Below are positions 25,221-33,250 of a stretch of 34,947 nt of DNA, piece by piece. The notes under the pieces were generated by a model. That model was not told the DNA's origin, did not search any database, and saw nothing but the letters and a program-made list of their open reading frames with translations. The DNA lies in NCBI GenBank assembly GCA_016928295.1, contig JAFGLA010000068.1, forward strand, positions 1 through 34,947, in the 5' to 3' direction. Both the position numbers and the translations under genes were made by a program. Position 1 is the first letter of the stretch; every line of letters starts with the position of its first letter. The DNA is from Opitutales bacterium. GTDB lineage: Bacteria; Verrucomicrobiota; Verrucomicrobiia; Opitutales; Oceanipulchritudinaceae.

Positions 25221-25583
25221 TTAGTTGGCGGGGGCGTGCATCTTGACCTGCTCGACGAGCGCGTTGAACGCGGCCTCGTCCTTTACGGCCAGCTCTGCGA
25301 GCTGCTTGCGGTCCATCTCGATGCCGGCCTTCTTGACGGCATTGATGAAACGGCTGTAAGGAATGCCGAGGTTGCGGCAGGCTGCGTTGATGCGAAGAAT
25401 CCAAAGAGCGCGGAAGTTGCTCTTGTTCTTCTTGCGGTCACGATAGGCGTAAACCATCGAGTGCTCTACCTGATCCTTTGCGAAACGGTAGAGGCGACTC
25501 TTGTTGCCGAAATAACCCTTGGCGCGCTTCAAGATCTTCTTGTGGCGACGGCGGGTAGCTTGGATATTCTGTGCTTTAGGCAT
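25221..25583 (-). CDS. rplT: 50S ribosomal protein L20
   Basis: 120 residues, the normal size. The sequence [29 protein letters not shown] and the later [24 protein letters not shown] are diagnostic. L20 is an early assembly protein bound to 23S rRNA and often represses its own operon. It follows rpmI after 89 bases; a hairpin occupies that gap. The usual upstream infC is missing. Confidence 0.98.
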   Translation of the reverse strand: MPKAQNIQATRRRHKKILKRAKGYFGNKSRLYRFAKDQVEHSMVYAYRDRKKNKSNFRALWILRINAACRNLGIPYSRFINAVKKAGIEMDRKQLAELAVKDEAAFNALVEQVKMHAPAN

Positions 25584-25606
25584 GTTTTCTTATTGGTGTG
25601 GAACCC

Positions 25607-25639
25607 TTTCGGCCGCCCAAAAACTTTGATTCGCCGAAA
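25607..25639 (-). promoter_or_regulatory. Hairpin between rpmI and rplT
   Basis: tttcggc (25607-25613) pairs with gccgaaa (25633-25639); adjacent ccc and ggg can extend the stem past a 2-base bulge. It ends about 24 bases before the rplT ATG, where it could affect rplT translation or bind L20. No T-run follows, so it is not a terminator. Confidence 0.45.
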
Positions 25640-25672
25640 ACGGGTTGATTGATGCTATTCAAGAGGTGTGAC

Positions 25673-25867
25673 TTAGAACAGGCCGGGAGCAGCGACTCTC
25701 ACGAAGCGCTTCACGCCCTCGCTGGCAACCATGTCGTTGCCCTTTTTGGTGCGCTGCTTGGAGGTCTTGCTACGCAGGAAGTGGCGCTTGCCGCTGGTGC
25801 GGAAAACGACCTTCCCCGAACCGGTCACTTTGAACCTCTTGGAGACTGACTTACGGGTCTTGTGCAT
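25673..25867 (-). CDS. rpmI: 50S ribosomal protein L35
   Basis: 64 residues, the expected size. [19 protein letters not shown] and [14 protein letters not shown] are the L35 hallmarks. It is paired with rplT as usual. It is transcribed divergently from galM with 204 bases between starts, so the promoter for the ribosomal pair should lie at about 25870-26070. Confidence 0.97.
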   Translation of the reverse strand: MHKTRKSVSKRFKVTGSGKVVFRTSGKRHFLRSKTSKQRTKKGNDMVASEGVKRFVRVAAPGLF

Positions 25868-26071
25868 CGGATTTTTGGAAAAAGGAGGACATTAGCCACC
25901 GGAGCCGCATCTTGTAAAGCGGAAAAGCTCATAAAACACCCAAATGAGCGCAATCGGCCAGTAAGGCAGCAATGATAGCTTGACTGTCGTGCGAATGTGC
26001 CAAGCCTCTGCCCTTTTACCCTTTTTAACTTTATCACGCGGCATTCGCGTAATCTTCAACTGTTTACATAC

Positions 26072-27127
26072 ATGAAAATCAGCGTTCAAAACTGGGGCAC
26101 AATGCCCGACGGCTCCGACATCCAGCTCTACACCCTCGAAAACGACAAAGGCACTCGCGTGCGCATCAGCACACTGGGCGCCATTGTTCAGGCGATTGAA
26201 ACGCCCGACCGCGACGGAAAGCTGGCCGACATCGTAATGGGCTTCGACGACGCCGCCGGCTACCTCGTGGACGGCTCCTATCAGGGCGCGGCGATCGGAC
26301 GCTTCGGCAACCGCATCGGCGGGGCGCGCTTCACTCTGGACGGGGTGGAATACAAGCTCGCCGCCAACGAGGGAGAAAACTGCCTCCACGGAGGCCGCCC
26401 GAGCTTTGAACGCGCACTCTGGCGTGCAGCCTCGGTGCATTGCGAAAGCTATGTTGGCGTGGACATGTTCCATTTCAGCCCCGACGGGCAGAACGGCTTT
26501 CCCGGCAACGTGGATGTAATAATCAGCTTCCGCCTGAACGAGCGCAACGAACTTTCCATCGCCTACAAGGCGACTACGGACAAGGCGACTCCGCTCAACA
26601 TGACCCACCACATGTATTACAACCTCTCGGGCGATTTCGGCACCGAGATTACCGACCACGTCCTGCGCCTTGCCGCTGACCGCACGACAACGGTGAACGC
26701 CAAGATGGTCCCCACGGGCGAAATCGACTCCATCATCGGCAACCCATTTGATTTCAACACGCCGACAGTCATCGGCCAGCGCATAGATGCCGACAACGAA
26801 CAGCTCCGCTACGGCGGTGGTTACGACCACAACCTCATATTTTCGGAGGCGGACGGCAGCCTGAAGCTTCAGGGCGAAGTGAGCGACCCCAAGACGGGCC
26901 GCGTCATGGAGCTGCTCACAACCGAACCCGCCGTGCAGTTCTACACAGGTAACTGCCTAGGTGGCGACAAGGGCAAGGGCGGTCTGCCCAATGCATGGCG
27001 CCACGCGGTCTGCCTTGAAACGCAGCACTACCCCGACAGCCCCAACCACGAGAACTTCCCGAGCACGATAGTTCGCCCGGGAGATGTTTACACGAGCGAG
27101 ACAGTCCTCCGCTTCAGCGCGAAGTAA
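26072..27127 (+). CDS. galM: Aldose 1-epimerase (galactose mutarotase)
   Basis: 351 residues from ATG 26072. It interconverts alpha and beta anomers of galactose or glucose. Family motifs: IGRFGNRIGGARFTLDG (substrate arginine), NMTHHMYYNLSG with the general-acid histidine, and AVCLETQHYPDSPNHENFPS with the catalytic glutamate. No signal peptide is seen. The frame runs upstream to 25997, but the added 25 residues are unlike the family. No other sugar genes are near, so it stands alone. A strong terminator follows. Confidence 0.95.
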   Translation: MKISVQNWGTMPDGSDIQLYTLENDKGTRVRISTLGAIVQAIETPDRDGKLADIVMGFDDAAGYLVDGSYQGAAIGRFGNRIGGARFTLDGVEYKLAANEGENCLHGGRPSFERALWRAASVHCESYVGVDMFHFSPDGQNGFPGNVDVIISFRLNERNELSIAYKATTDKATPLNMTHHMYYNLSGDFGTEITDHVLRLAADRTTTVNAKMVPTGEIDSIIGNPFDFNTPTVIGQRIDADNEQLRYGGGYDHNLIFSEADGSLKLQGEVSDPKTGRVMELLTTEPAVQFYTGNCLGGDKGKGGLPNAWRHAVCLETQHYPDSPNHENFPSTIVRPGDVYTSETVLRFSAK

Positions 27128-27184
27128 GCTACTGACGAGAGCCACTGCGCAAAGCGAGCTGACGCAATCAGGCTTTTGCCAACA

Positions 27185-27219
27185 AAAAGGCCCGCAGGAG
27201 ATAATCCTGCGGGCCTTTT
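27185..27219. terminator. Bidirectional terminator between galM and pheT
   Basis: A perfect 15-base stem, aaaaggcccgcagga with tcctgcgggcctttt, around a 5-base loop. It serves convergent galM and pheT. Confidence 0.95.
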
Positions 27220-27256
27220 GATGTAGGTAGCTCCTTTCAGCATGGAGCGCCCTGCC

Positions 27257-29698
27257 CTACGCCCTAACGCTGTAACCAGCCTTGGCGACAAGCTCCTGCG
27301 TCTTTTCAAACGCAGCGTTCACCTCGGCGTCGGTCAGCGTGCGCAGGGGCGAGCGGAAAGTAAGCGTGTATGCGAGCGACTTCATCCCCTCGGGCAATCC
27401 CTTGCCTTCGTAGAGGTCGAACACGCGCAGGCTCTCAAGCTCGAACTCCGCACCCTTTGTCGCCTCGCGGGCGGCCTTGGTTAGTGAAGAACCGACCTTG
27501 GCCGCGCTCTCCGCCGACGGGACAAGAAGGGCTATGTCTCGCGTGGCGGCAGGCTGCTGACTCAGGGCCTTGTATTTGAAGTTCACACCACCGGACAGGT
27601 TCTTTTCAAGCGTAGCGGGCAGGAAGGATATTTCCACCGCGTACACGTCACCCTTGATGCCAAGGTCGCGAGTCATGGCAAGATCCAGCAAGCCGCAGCG
27701 CATCGAAAAGGCCGGATTTGCAAACTCCGCGCAATGCCCGTCCTGCCAAAGGCCCGGGGCCTTCAGCGGGCGCAGGTTCGCGGCCTCCGCCTTCACTCCG
27801 CCGATGCGGAGCAAATCAAGCGCGATTGCCGAAGCGGTGTAAAAGTCCGGCGCTTCAGCCTTGCGCCATGCGTGGGCACGCTCTGCGGGGATTAGCAGGC
27901 CGACGGAGAAGAACTCCCATAGCTTGCCCTTGTCCGCCCTGAACACGCGGCCCAGCTCGTAAAGACCGGCGAAGTCGTTGCCGCGAGACTGGTTAAGGAG
28001 CAGGTTGTCCAGAAGACCGGGCAGAACACTCGGGCGCAGGTGGCTCTGCTCAGCCGAAAGAGGATTGTGCAGGGCGAACTTCTCCGCGTCCGTCGCGCTC
28101 CAAAGGCCAGCGTCATTCGCAGCGCGAAGCGGGTAATTGACGCATTCAGCAAAGCCGCGTGCAGACAAAGAGTTGGCAGCGCCGCGAGAGAACACGGCCA
28201 TAGGGTCGTCACCGCCGACTAGAGCGTTTGAGAGCACGGGAGCGGAGGGAATCTTGTCCGTTCCGTAAATGCGCAGGAACTCTTCGACAAGGTCGATCGG
28301 GCGCTCCAAATCCACGCGGAAGCTCGGCACATCGACACGGAAGGCCGAACGCATCTCGTCCAGCGCAAAGTGCCCCACTTCCAGCTCCAAGCGGGATAGC
28401 ACAGCTTCTATCGACTCGTCGCTAACATCGAAACCGAGCATCTTGCGCATGTAATCGCCAGTGAACTCGATCTGACGGTTAAGACAGACAGGCTCGCCAG
28501 CAATCTGCGGCGTTCCGGCCAATTCTCCGCCAGCGACTTCGAGGATGAGGTCGATCGCCCGCATTGCGGCGAACTCCTGCCCCTGCGGGTCAACTCCGCG
28601 CTCGAAGCGGTAGGAGCTGTCCGTGGATAGGCCGAGCTTGCGCGCCGTGAAGCGGACCGAAACGGGCACGAAGTAAGCCGATTCAAGGAAAATGTCCACA
28701 GTGGAGTCGTCCACCTCCGCATCGACGCTGCCCATTACGCCCGCGACTACGAGCGGGCGCTCCGCGTCGGCAATCACCATCATGGATGCGTCAAGAGCGC
28801 GTTCCTTACCATCGAGAGTTGTAATCTTTTCGCCAGCTTCGGCGTTGCGAACGACAATTTTACCGCCGCGAATCTTTGCCGCGTCAAAGGCGTGCAGGGG
28901 CTGGCCAAGCTCCATAAGGACGTAGTTTGTAACGTCCACGACGTTGTTTATTGGGCGAAGGCCCACGCTCTTGAGCGCGCTCGCGAGCCAGTCGGGGCTG
29001 GGAGCAATCTTCACGCCGCGAATCGAGTAGCCGCGGTAATGCGGGCAGGTGTCGGGCACGTCCACGCGCAACTCGCCAACGAGCGAGGGGGCCTTTTCCA
29101 GCTCCATCTCCGTGACGATGTCGGGATAGTTCATCGAGAGGTCGAAATACGCGGCAAGCTCGCGCGCCATGCCCACGTATGAGAGGCAGTCAGGGCGGTT
29201 GGGCGTTACTTCGATGTCGTACACAGTGTCCGCACCGGGGAACACGTCGTTGATTGGCGTGCCAAGCTCGGGGCGCTCAGTCAGAATAAGCAGACCGCTG
29301 TGGTCCTCGCCCATGCCAAGCTCGCGCGCGCTGCACATCATGCCTTCGCTGTCCACGCCGCGCAGGGCGCTCTTTTTAATCTCGAAGCCACCGGGCAGCA
29401 CCGCGCCGACAAGGGCCACGGGAACGCGGTCGCCCACGACGTAGTTCGACGCGCCGCACACGATCTGGCGGATTGTCCCGTCGCCCACGTCCACGCGGCA
29501 TACGCCGAGGCGGTCGGCATTGGGGTGCTGGTCGCGCTGGAGGACCTCGCCCACTACGACATGCTCAAACTTCGCCAGTCCGTGCGTCTCCACGCCCTCG
29601 ACCTCGAAGCCGATCTGCACGAGCGCTTTGGCGATCTCGTCCACGCTCTTCGAGGACAGGTCCACGTATTTGTTAAGCCAGCTCAGGGAAAGTTTCAT
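27257..29698 (-). CDS. pheT: Phenylalanine-tRNA ligase beta subunit
   Basis: 813 residues, full length. It starts MKLSLSWLNKYVDLSSKSVDEIAKAL; the tRNA-binding EMAP-like domain is at about 40-150 (VVGEVLQRDQHPNADRLGVCRVDVG). B3/B4 editing domain, B5 domain and the C-terminal anticodon-binding FDX-ACB domain (ALSQQPAATRDIALLVP to the end) follow in order. It forms an alpha2-beta2 complex with PheS and edits mischarged tyrosine. It begins 45 bases after pheS. Confidence 0.98.
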   Translation of the reverse strand: MKLSLSWLNKYVDLSSKSVDEIAKALVQIGFEVEGVETHGLAKFEHVVVGEVLQRDQHPNADRLGVCRVDVGDGTIRQIVCGASNYVVGDRVPVALVGAVLPGGFEIKKSALRGVDSEGMMCSARELGMGEDHSGLLILTERPELGTPINDVFPGADTVYDIEVTPNRPDCLSYVGMARELAAYFDLSMNYPDIVTEMELEKAPSLVGELRVDVPDTCPHYRGYSIRGVKIAPSPDWLASALKSVGLRPINNVVDVTNYVLMELGQPLHAFDAAKIRGGKIVVRNAEAGEKITTLDGKERALDASMMVIADAERPLVVAGVMGSVDAEVDDSTVDIFLESAYFVPVSVRFTARKLGLSTDSSYRFERGVDPQGQEFAAMRAIDLILEVAGGELAGTPQIAGEPVCLNRQIEFTGDYMRKMLGFDVSDESIEAVLSRLELEVGHFALDEMRSAFRVDVPSFRVDLERPIDLVEEFLRIYGTDKIPSAPVLSNALVGGDDPMAVFSRGAANSLSARGFAECVNYPLRAANDAGLWSATDAEKFALHNPLSAEQSHLRPSVLPGLLDNLLLNQSRGNDFAGLYELGRVFRADKGKLWEFFSVGLLIPAERAHAWRKAEAPDFYTASAIALDLLRIGGVKAEAANLRPLKAPGLWQDGHCAEFANPAFSMRCGLLDLAMTRDLGIKGDVYAVEISFLPATLEKNLSGGVNFKYKALSQQPAATRDIALLVPSAESAAKVGSSLTKAAREATKGAEFELESLRVFDLYEGKGLPEGMKSLAYTLTFRSPLRTLTDAEVNAAFEKTQELVAKAGYSVRA

Positions 29699-29743
29699 CT
29701 TCGGAAATGTCTTGTTGTTAGCCTCTTGTCTTGTAGGGACCGC

Positions 29744-30787
29744 TTATGCGAACTGGCTTAGGAAGCGCACGTCGTTCTGGTAGAAGTAGCGGATGTCGTC
29801 CACGCCGGAAAGTATCATCGCGATGCGCTCCAGGCCGAAGCCGAAGGCGTAGCCGCTCCACTTTTCAGGATCGTAGCCAACGGACGTGAATACATTGGGG
29901 TCCACCATGCCGCAACCGCCGATTTCCACCCATTCCTTGCCCACTTTGGGCAGGTGACCGCTGTAGAAGTCCACCTCGAAGCTCGGCTCCGTGTATGGGA
30001 AGAAGTGCGGGCGGAAGCGCACCTTGCTCTCCTTGCCCAAGAGGCTCTTGAACACGTAGTCCAGGATGGCCTTGAGGTCTTTGACAGACACGCCCTCGTC
30101 CACGGCGAGGCATTCAATCTGGTGGAAGCTGGCGCTGTGCGTGGCGTCCGTCGTGTCGCGGCGGTAGCAACGGCCCGGGGATACGATTCGCACCGGCGGC
30201 TCCTTGGTTTTGAGCATCTCGCGAATCTGCACCGTGGAAGTGTGCGTGCGCAGCAGGTAACGCTCCGCCCCCTTGCGCGACACGTTGCCGAACACGGCGC
30301 TCTCGGGCAGGTAATAGGTGTCCTGCTCGGCACGGGCGGGATGCTCCGGCGGGGTGTTCAGCGCGTCGAAGCAGTAGAACTCCGTCTCCACCTCCGGCCC
30401 TTCGGCCACGGCGAAGCCTGCCCTGTGCATGATCGCGCAAAGCTCTTCGCGAATCTGCATGATCAGGTGACGGCTGCCCGTTGCGGCGGCAGGCGCTGGA
30501 AGCGTCACATCCACGGCGGGTCCGACTCGCGCGGCAAGCTCCGCACGGCGGATAGCCTCCATCGTGGAAAGAAGAAGGGCATCAATCTTGTCCTTTGCCT
30601 CGTTGATGAGCTTTCCGGCAGCGGGGCGCTCCTCCTTGGGCAGCTTGCCAAGGTTTTTGCGAACGCCGGTAAAAGAGCCGTTCGGGCCTACGATAGAAGC
30701 CTTGACCGCTTCGAACTGCGGCATGCTGGATACTCCGGCCAGGCTCTGCTCTGCACTGGCGACGATCTGTTTAAGTTCTTCTTCCAT
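29744..30787 (-). CDS. pheS: Phenylalanine-tRNA ligase alpha subunit
   Basis: 347 residues. Class II motifs are visible: motif 2 in PVRIVSPGRCYRRDTTDATHSASFHQIECLAVD, and motif 3 in GYAFGFGLERIAMILSGVDDIRYFYQNDVRFLSQF. The N-terminal coiled coil (about 1-100) contacts tRNA. It charges tRNA-Phe with PheT. The ATG lies 24 bases after the stop of a short Phe-rich frame that may regulate it. There is no Shine-Dalgarno. Confidence 0.98.
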   Translation of the reverse strand: MEEELKQIVASAEQSLAGVSSMPQFEAVKASIVGPNGSFTGVRKNLGKLPKEERPAAGKLINEAKDKIDALLLSTMEAIRRAELAARVGPAVDVTLPAPAAATGSRHLIMQIREELCAIMHRAGFAVAEGPEVETEFYCFDALNTPPEHPARAEQDTYYLPESAVFGNVSRKGAERYLLRTHTSTVQIREMLKTKEPPVRIVSPGRCYRRDTTDATHSASFHQIECLAVDEGVSVKDLKAILDYVFKSLLGKESKVRFRPHFFPYTEPSFEVDFYSGHLPKVGKEWVEIGGCGMVDPNVFTSVGYDPEKWSGYAFGFGLERIAMILSGVDDIRYFYQNDVRFLSQFA

Positions 30788-30811
30788 GGGGAAAGCTCTG
30801 CGTGTGAAGTT

Positions 30812-30931
30812 TCAACTGATACACCCTTGCAGGTGCCCGCGTCCAGCAAACTCTGGAAATGCGCTGCCAAAGAAACCAAAAAACTCACTCTCAACCAAGT
30901 TGTCATAAAGACAAATTTGCATCACCTTCAT
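30812..30931 (-). CDS. Candidate Phe-rich leader peptide of pheST
   Basis: A 39-codon frame from ATG 30931 to TGA, ending 24 bases before pheS. Residues 16-28 read EFFGFFGSAFPEF: six phenylalanines in thirteen, five as TTT, though the neighbouring genes prefer TTC. Phe-rich leaders controlling pheST are known in enteric bacteria. Against it: I find no terminator between it and pheS, and the T-rich stretch could arise by chance. The frame can be extended to an ATG at 31003. Confidence 0.35.
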   Translation of the reverse strand: MKVMQICLYDNLVESEFFGFFGSAFPEFAGRGHLQGCIS

Positions 30932-31009
30932 GGCAAGCACCAGATCGGACCATAACAAACGTTCAAGGGACGCTATTCCCCCTTCCCATCCACAGCAATC
31001 CACTCTTCC

Positions 31010-33244
31010 ATGAGCAGCAAATTATCTTCCGGCAGTTCAGCACATGAATGGTCGTTTTTCCGCGCTGGCGGAGTTGTGCAGGCTAACATTACCAAGGGCG
31101 AAGACATCGCCAACCTTGCCAAGCTGGACCTCAAACTGTGGTTCGCGCTGGCCATGCCGGTCAAGGGAGTCAGGCTGGACCCGAAGTTTCTCCAACTGAT
31201 AGATGCCGACAATGACGGACGCATCCGCCCGCCGGAGGTCATCGCCGCAGCCCGGTGGGCAGAGTCGGTGTTTGCTAATCTGGACGATCTTTTCTCCTGT
31301 CGCGGCAGCATTGCCTTGGCGGCGATACGGGACGCCGAAATCCTCGATAGCGCAAAATACGCCCTTGAGTCGCTCGGAAAAGCAGATGCGGATGAAATAT
31401 CGCTGGGGGACATCGCATCAGTTGACAAGTCCATGGCTGCGACCCTGTTCAACGGTGACGGCGTAATCCCGGCAAGCGACAAACTCTCCCCCGCCATCAA
31501 GCTGCTGGTGCAGGACATCCTGACCGTCATGGGCGGAGTGACGGACAGAAGCGGCGCGGCGGGCGTGGATACTGCCACGGCCGATGCATTTTACGCGCAA
31601 GCAGACGCATATCTAAAGTGGCTGGACTCGGGACGCGCTGACGCGGTCAGCATTCAGCCTTGCGGCGACGCCACTGCGGACGCCCTCGCCGCGCTCAACG
31701 CGGTAAAAACGAAGGTGGACGACTTTTTCGCCCGTGTGCGCCTTGCCAACTATGACGCGCGCGCACTGGAGGCCATCAACCGCAGTCAGAACGAGTATCT
31801 GGAACTGGCTGCCAAGGATATGACCATCAGCGCCGAAGAGCTTGCCGGATTCCCCGTGGCGCTTGTAGCCCCCGGGGCGGCACTGCCGTTGGCAAAGGGC
31901 TTGAACCCGGCCTGGGAGGGCGCGATACACGCGCTGCGGGACAAGGCCTGCGCTCCGCTTCTGGGTGCAAAGCTGGCAGAGCTTTCAGAATCGGAATGGG
32001 CAAGGCTGAAGGCAGCTCTTGCGCCATTTGAAAAGTGGCAGGCTGCCAGACCTGTCACGGCAATGGACAAGCTGGGCGAAGAACGGGCCAGAGCCATACT
32101 TGCCTCGGGCGAACGCGACGAGCTAGCCGCCCTAATGGCAAAAGACCTTGCGCAAAAGCCGAAATTCGACCGCATCGAGTCCGTCGAAAAGATGCTCCGC
32201 TTCCGCCAGAGCCTTGTTCCATTCCTGCACAATTACGTCAGCTTCTCCCAGTTCTACAAGCAGCGCCGCTCCGCATTTATTGCGGGAGACCTGTATCTTG
32301 ACGCGCGCGCCTGCCACCTGTGCATGGACGTTGCGGACGCTGGCAAACACGCGGCGCTGGCGGGCCTTTCCGGCATATATCTGGCCTATTGCGACGCAAC
32401 GCGCAACGGGATAAAACGCAACATAGTGGCCGCCTTTACAGATGGGGACTCGGACAACCTCATGGTGGGGCGCAACGGCGTATTCTACGACCGCGACGGC
32501 CTCGACTGGGACGCCACGATAACGAAAGTCGTGGCAAACCCGATAAGCGTTCGCGAGGCGTTCTGGAGTCCCTACAAGAAATTCCAGAAAGCGATCGAGG
32601 ACATGATAGCCAAACGGGCGGCAAGCGCCGAAGCGGCCAGTTCGGGCAAGTTGACGAATGTGGCTACGTCCGCTGTCAATATGGACAAACAGAAGCAAGA
32701 CCCTGCCGCCGCTCCGAAGAAGTTCGACGTGGGCGTAATTGCCGCGATGGCGGTGGCTCTTGGCGCGATAGGCGGTGCGTTGTCCTCGCTGGCTACTGGC
32801 CTTATGGGACTGAAGTGGTGGCAGATTCCGCTGGTGTTTGTCGGACTTGTCCTGCTCATTTCCCTGCCTTCGATGATTCTGGCTTGGATGAAGCTCAAGA
32901 GGCGCAACATAGCCCCCTTGCTCGATGCCAACGGCTGGGCCGTGAACACGAGGGCTAGAATCAACACGCCTTTCGGAGCGGCCATGACGGACAGAGCGCA
33001 GTCTCGTGCTAAAATCAGCACAAGCGGGAAAGACCCGTTCGCGGACAAGAAAAGCCGCTGGCCTTACTACCTCGTAATCATTGTCGCGCTAGGCGTCAGC
33101 ATATGGGGGCTGAACCGCAGCGGACTGTTGCACAAATGGAGCCATGGCGCGATAGGCAGCACGCCTGACGCGGAATGCGTCGAGGAAGTCCCCCTAGTTC
33201 AGGTGGAGCAAACTGGCGAAGCCACGTCGGCAAAGTCCGAATAG
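31010..33244 (+). CDS. Unrecognised membrane protein with a canonical EF-hand loop
   Basis: 744 residues. I do not recognise the family. Residues 65-76 (DADNDGRIRPPE) form a perfect 12-residue EF-hand calcium loop. The following 500 residues are mainly helical and soluble. The C-terminal part has three hydrophobic helices at about 580-605, 608-632 and 685-705, a conserved-looking block LLDANGWAVNTRARINTPFG between the second and third, and a short acidic tail. There is no signal peptide, so the large N-terminal part is probably cytoplasmic. It is divergent from pheST (222 bases between starts), and its stop is 6 bases from the stop of the convergent tex gene. Confidence 0.85.
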   Translation: MSSKLSSGSSAHEWSFFRAGGVVQANITKGEDIANLAKLDLKLWFALAMPVKGVRLDPKFLQLIDADNDGRIRPPEVIAAARWAESVFANLDDLFSCRGSIALAAIRDAEILDSAKYALESLGKADADEISLGDIASVDKSMAATLFNGDGVIPASDKLSPAIKLLVQDILTVMGGVTDRSGAAGVDTATADAFYAQADAYLKWLDSGRADAVSIQPCGDATADALAALNAVKTKVDDFFARVRLANYDARALEAINRSQNEYLELAAKDMTISAEELAGFPVALVAPGAALPLAKGLNPAWEGAIHALRDKACAPLLGAKLAELSESEWARLKAALAPFEKWQAARPVTAMDKLGEERARAILASGERDELAALMAKDLAQKPKFDRIESVEKMLRFRQSLVPFLHNYVSFSQFYKQRRSAFIAGDLYLDARACHLCMDVADAGKHAALAGLSGIYLAYCDATRNGIKRNIVAAFTDGDSDNLMVGRNGVFYDRDGLDWDATITKVVANPISVREAFWSPYKKFQKAIEDMIAKRAASAEAASSGKLTNVATSAVNMDKQKQDPAAAPKKFDVGVIAAMAVALGAIGGALSSLATGLMGLKWWQIPLVFVGLVLLISLPSMILAWMKLKRRNIAPLLDANGWAVNTRARINTPFGAAMTDRAQSRAKISTSGKDPFADKKSRWPYYLVIIVALGVSIWGLNRSGLLHKWSHGAIGSTPDAECVEEVPLVQVEQTGEATSAKSE

Positions 33245-33250
33245 AAAAGC

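Noticed and set aside
25882-25892. AGGAGG on the plus strand
   Set aside because: No start codon or credible frame follows at a suitable distance; it lies in the leader of rpmI, which is on the other strand.
29954-30955. 333-codon plus-strand ORF opposite pheS
   Set aside because: Shadow of pheS, which has intact class II synthetase motifs.
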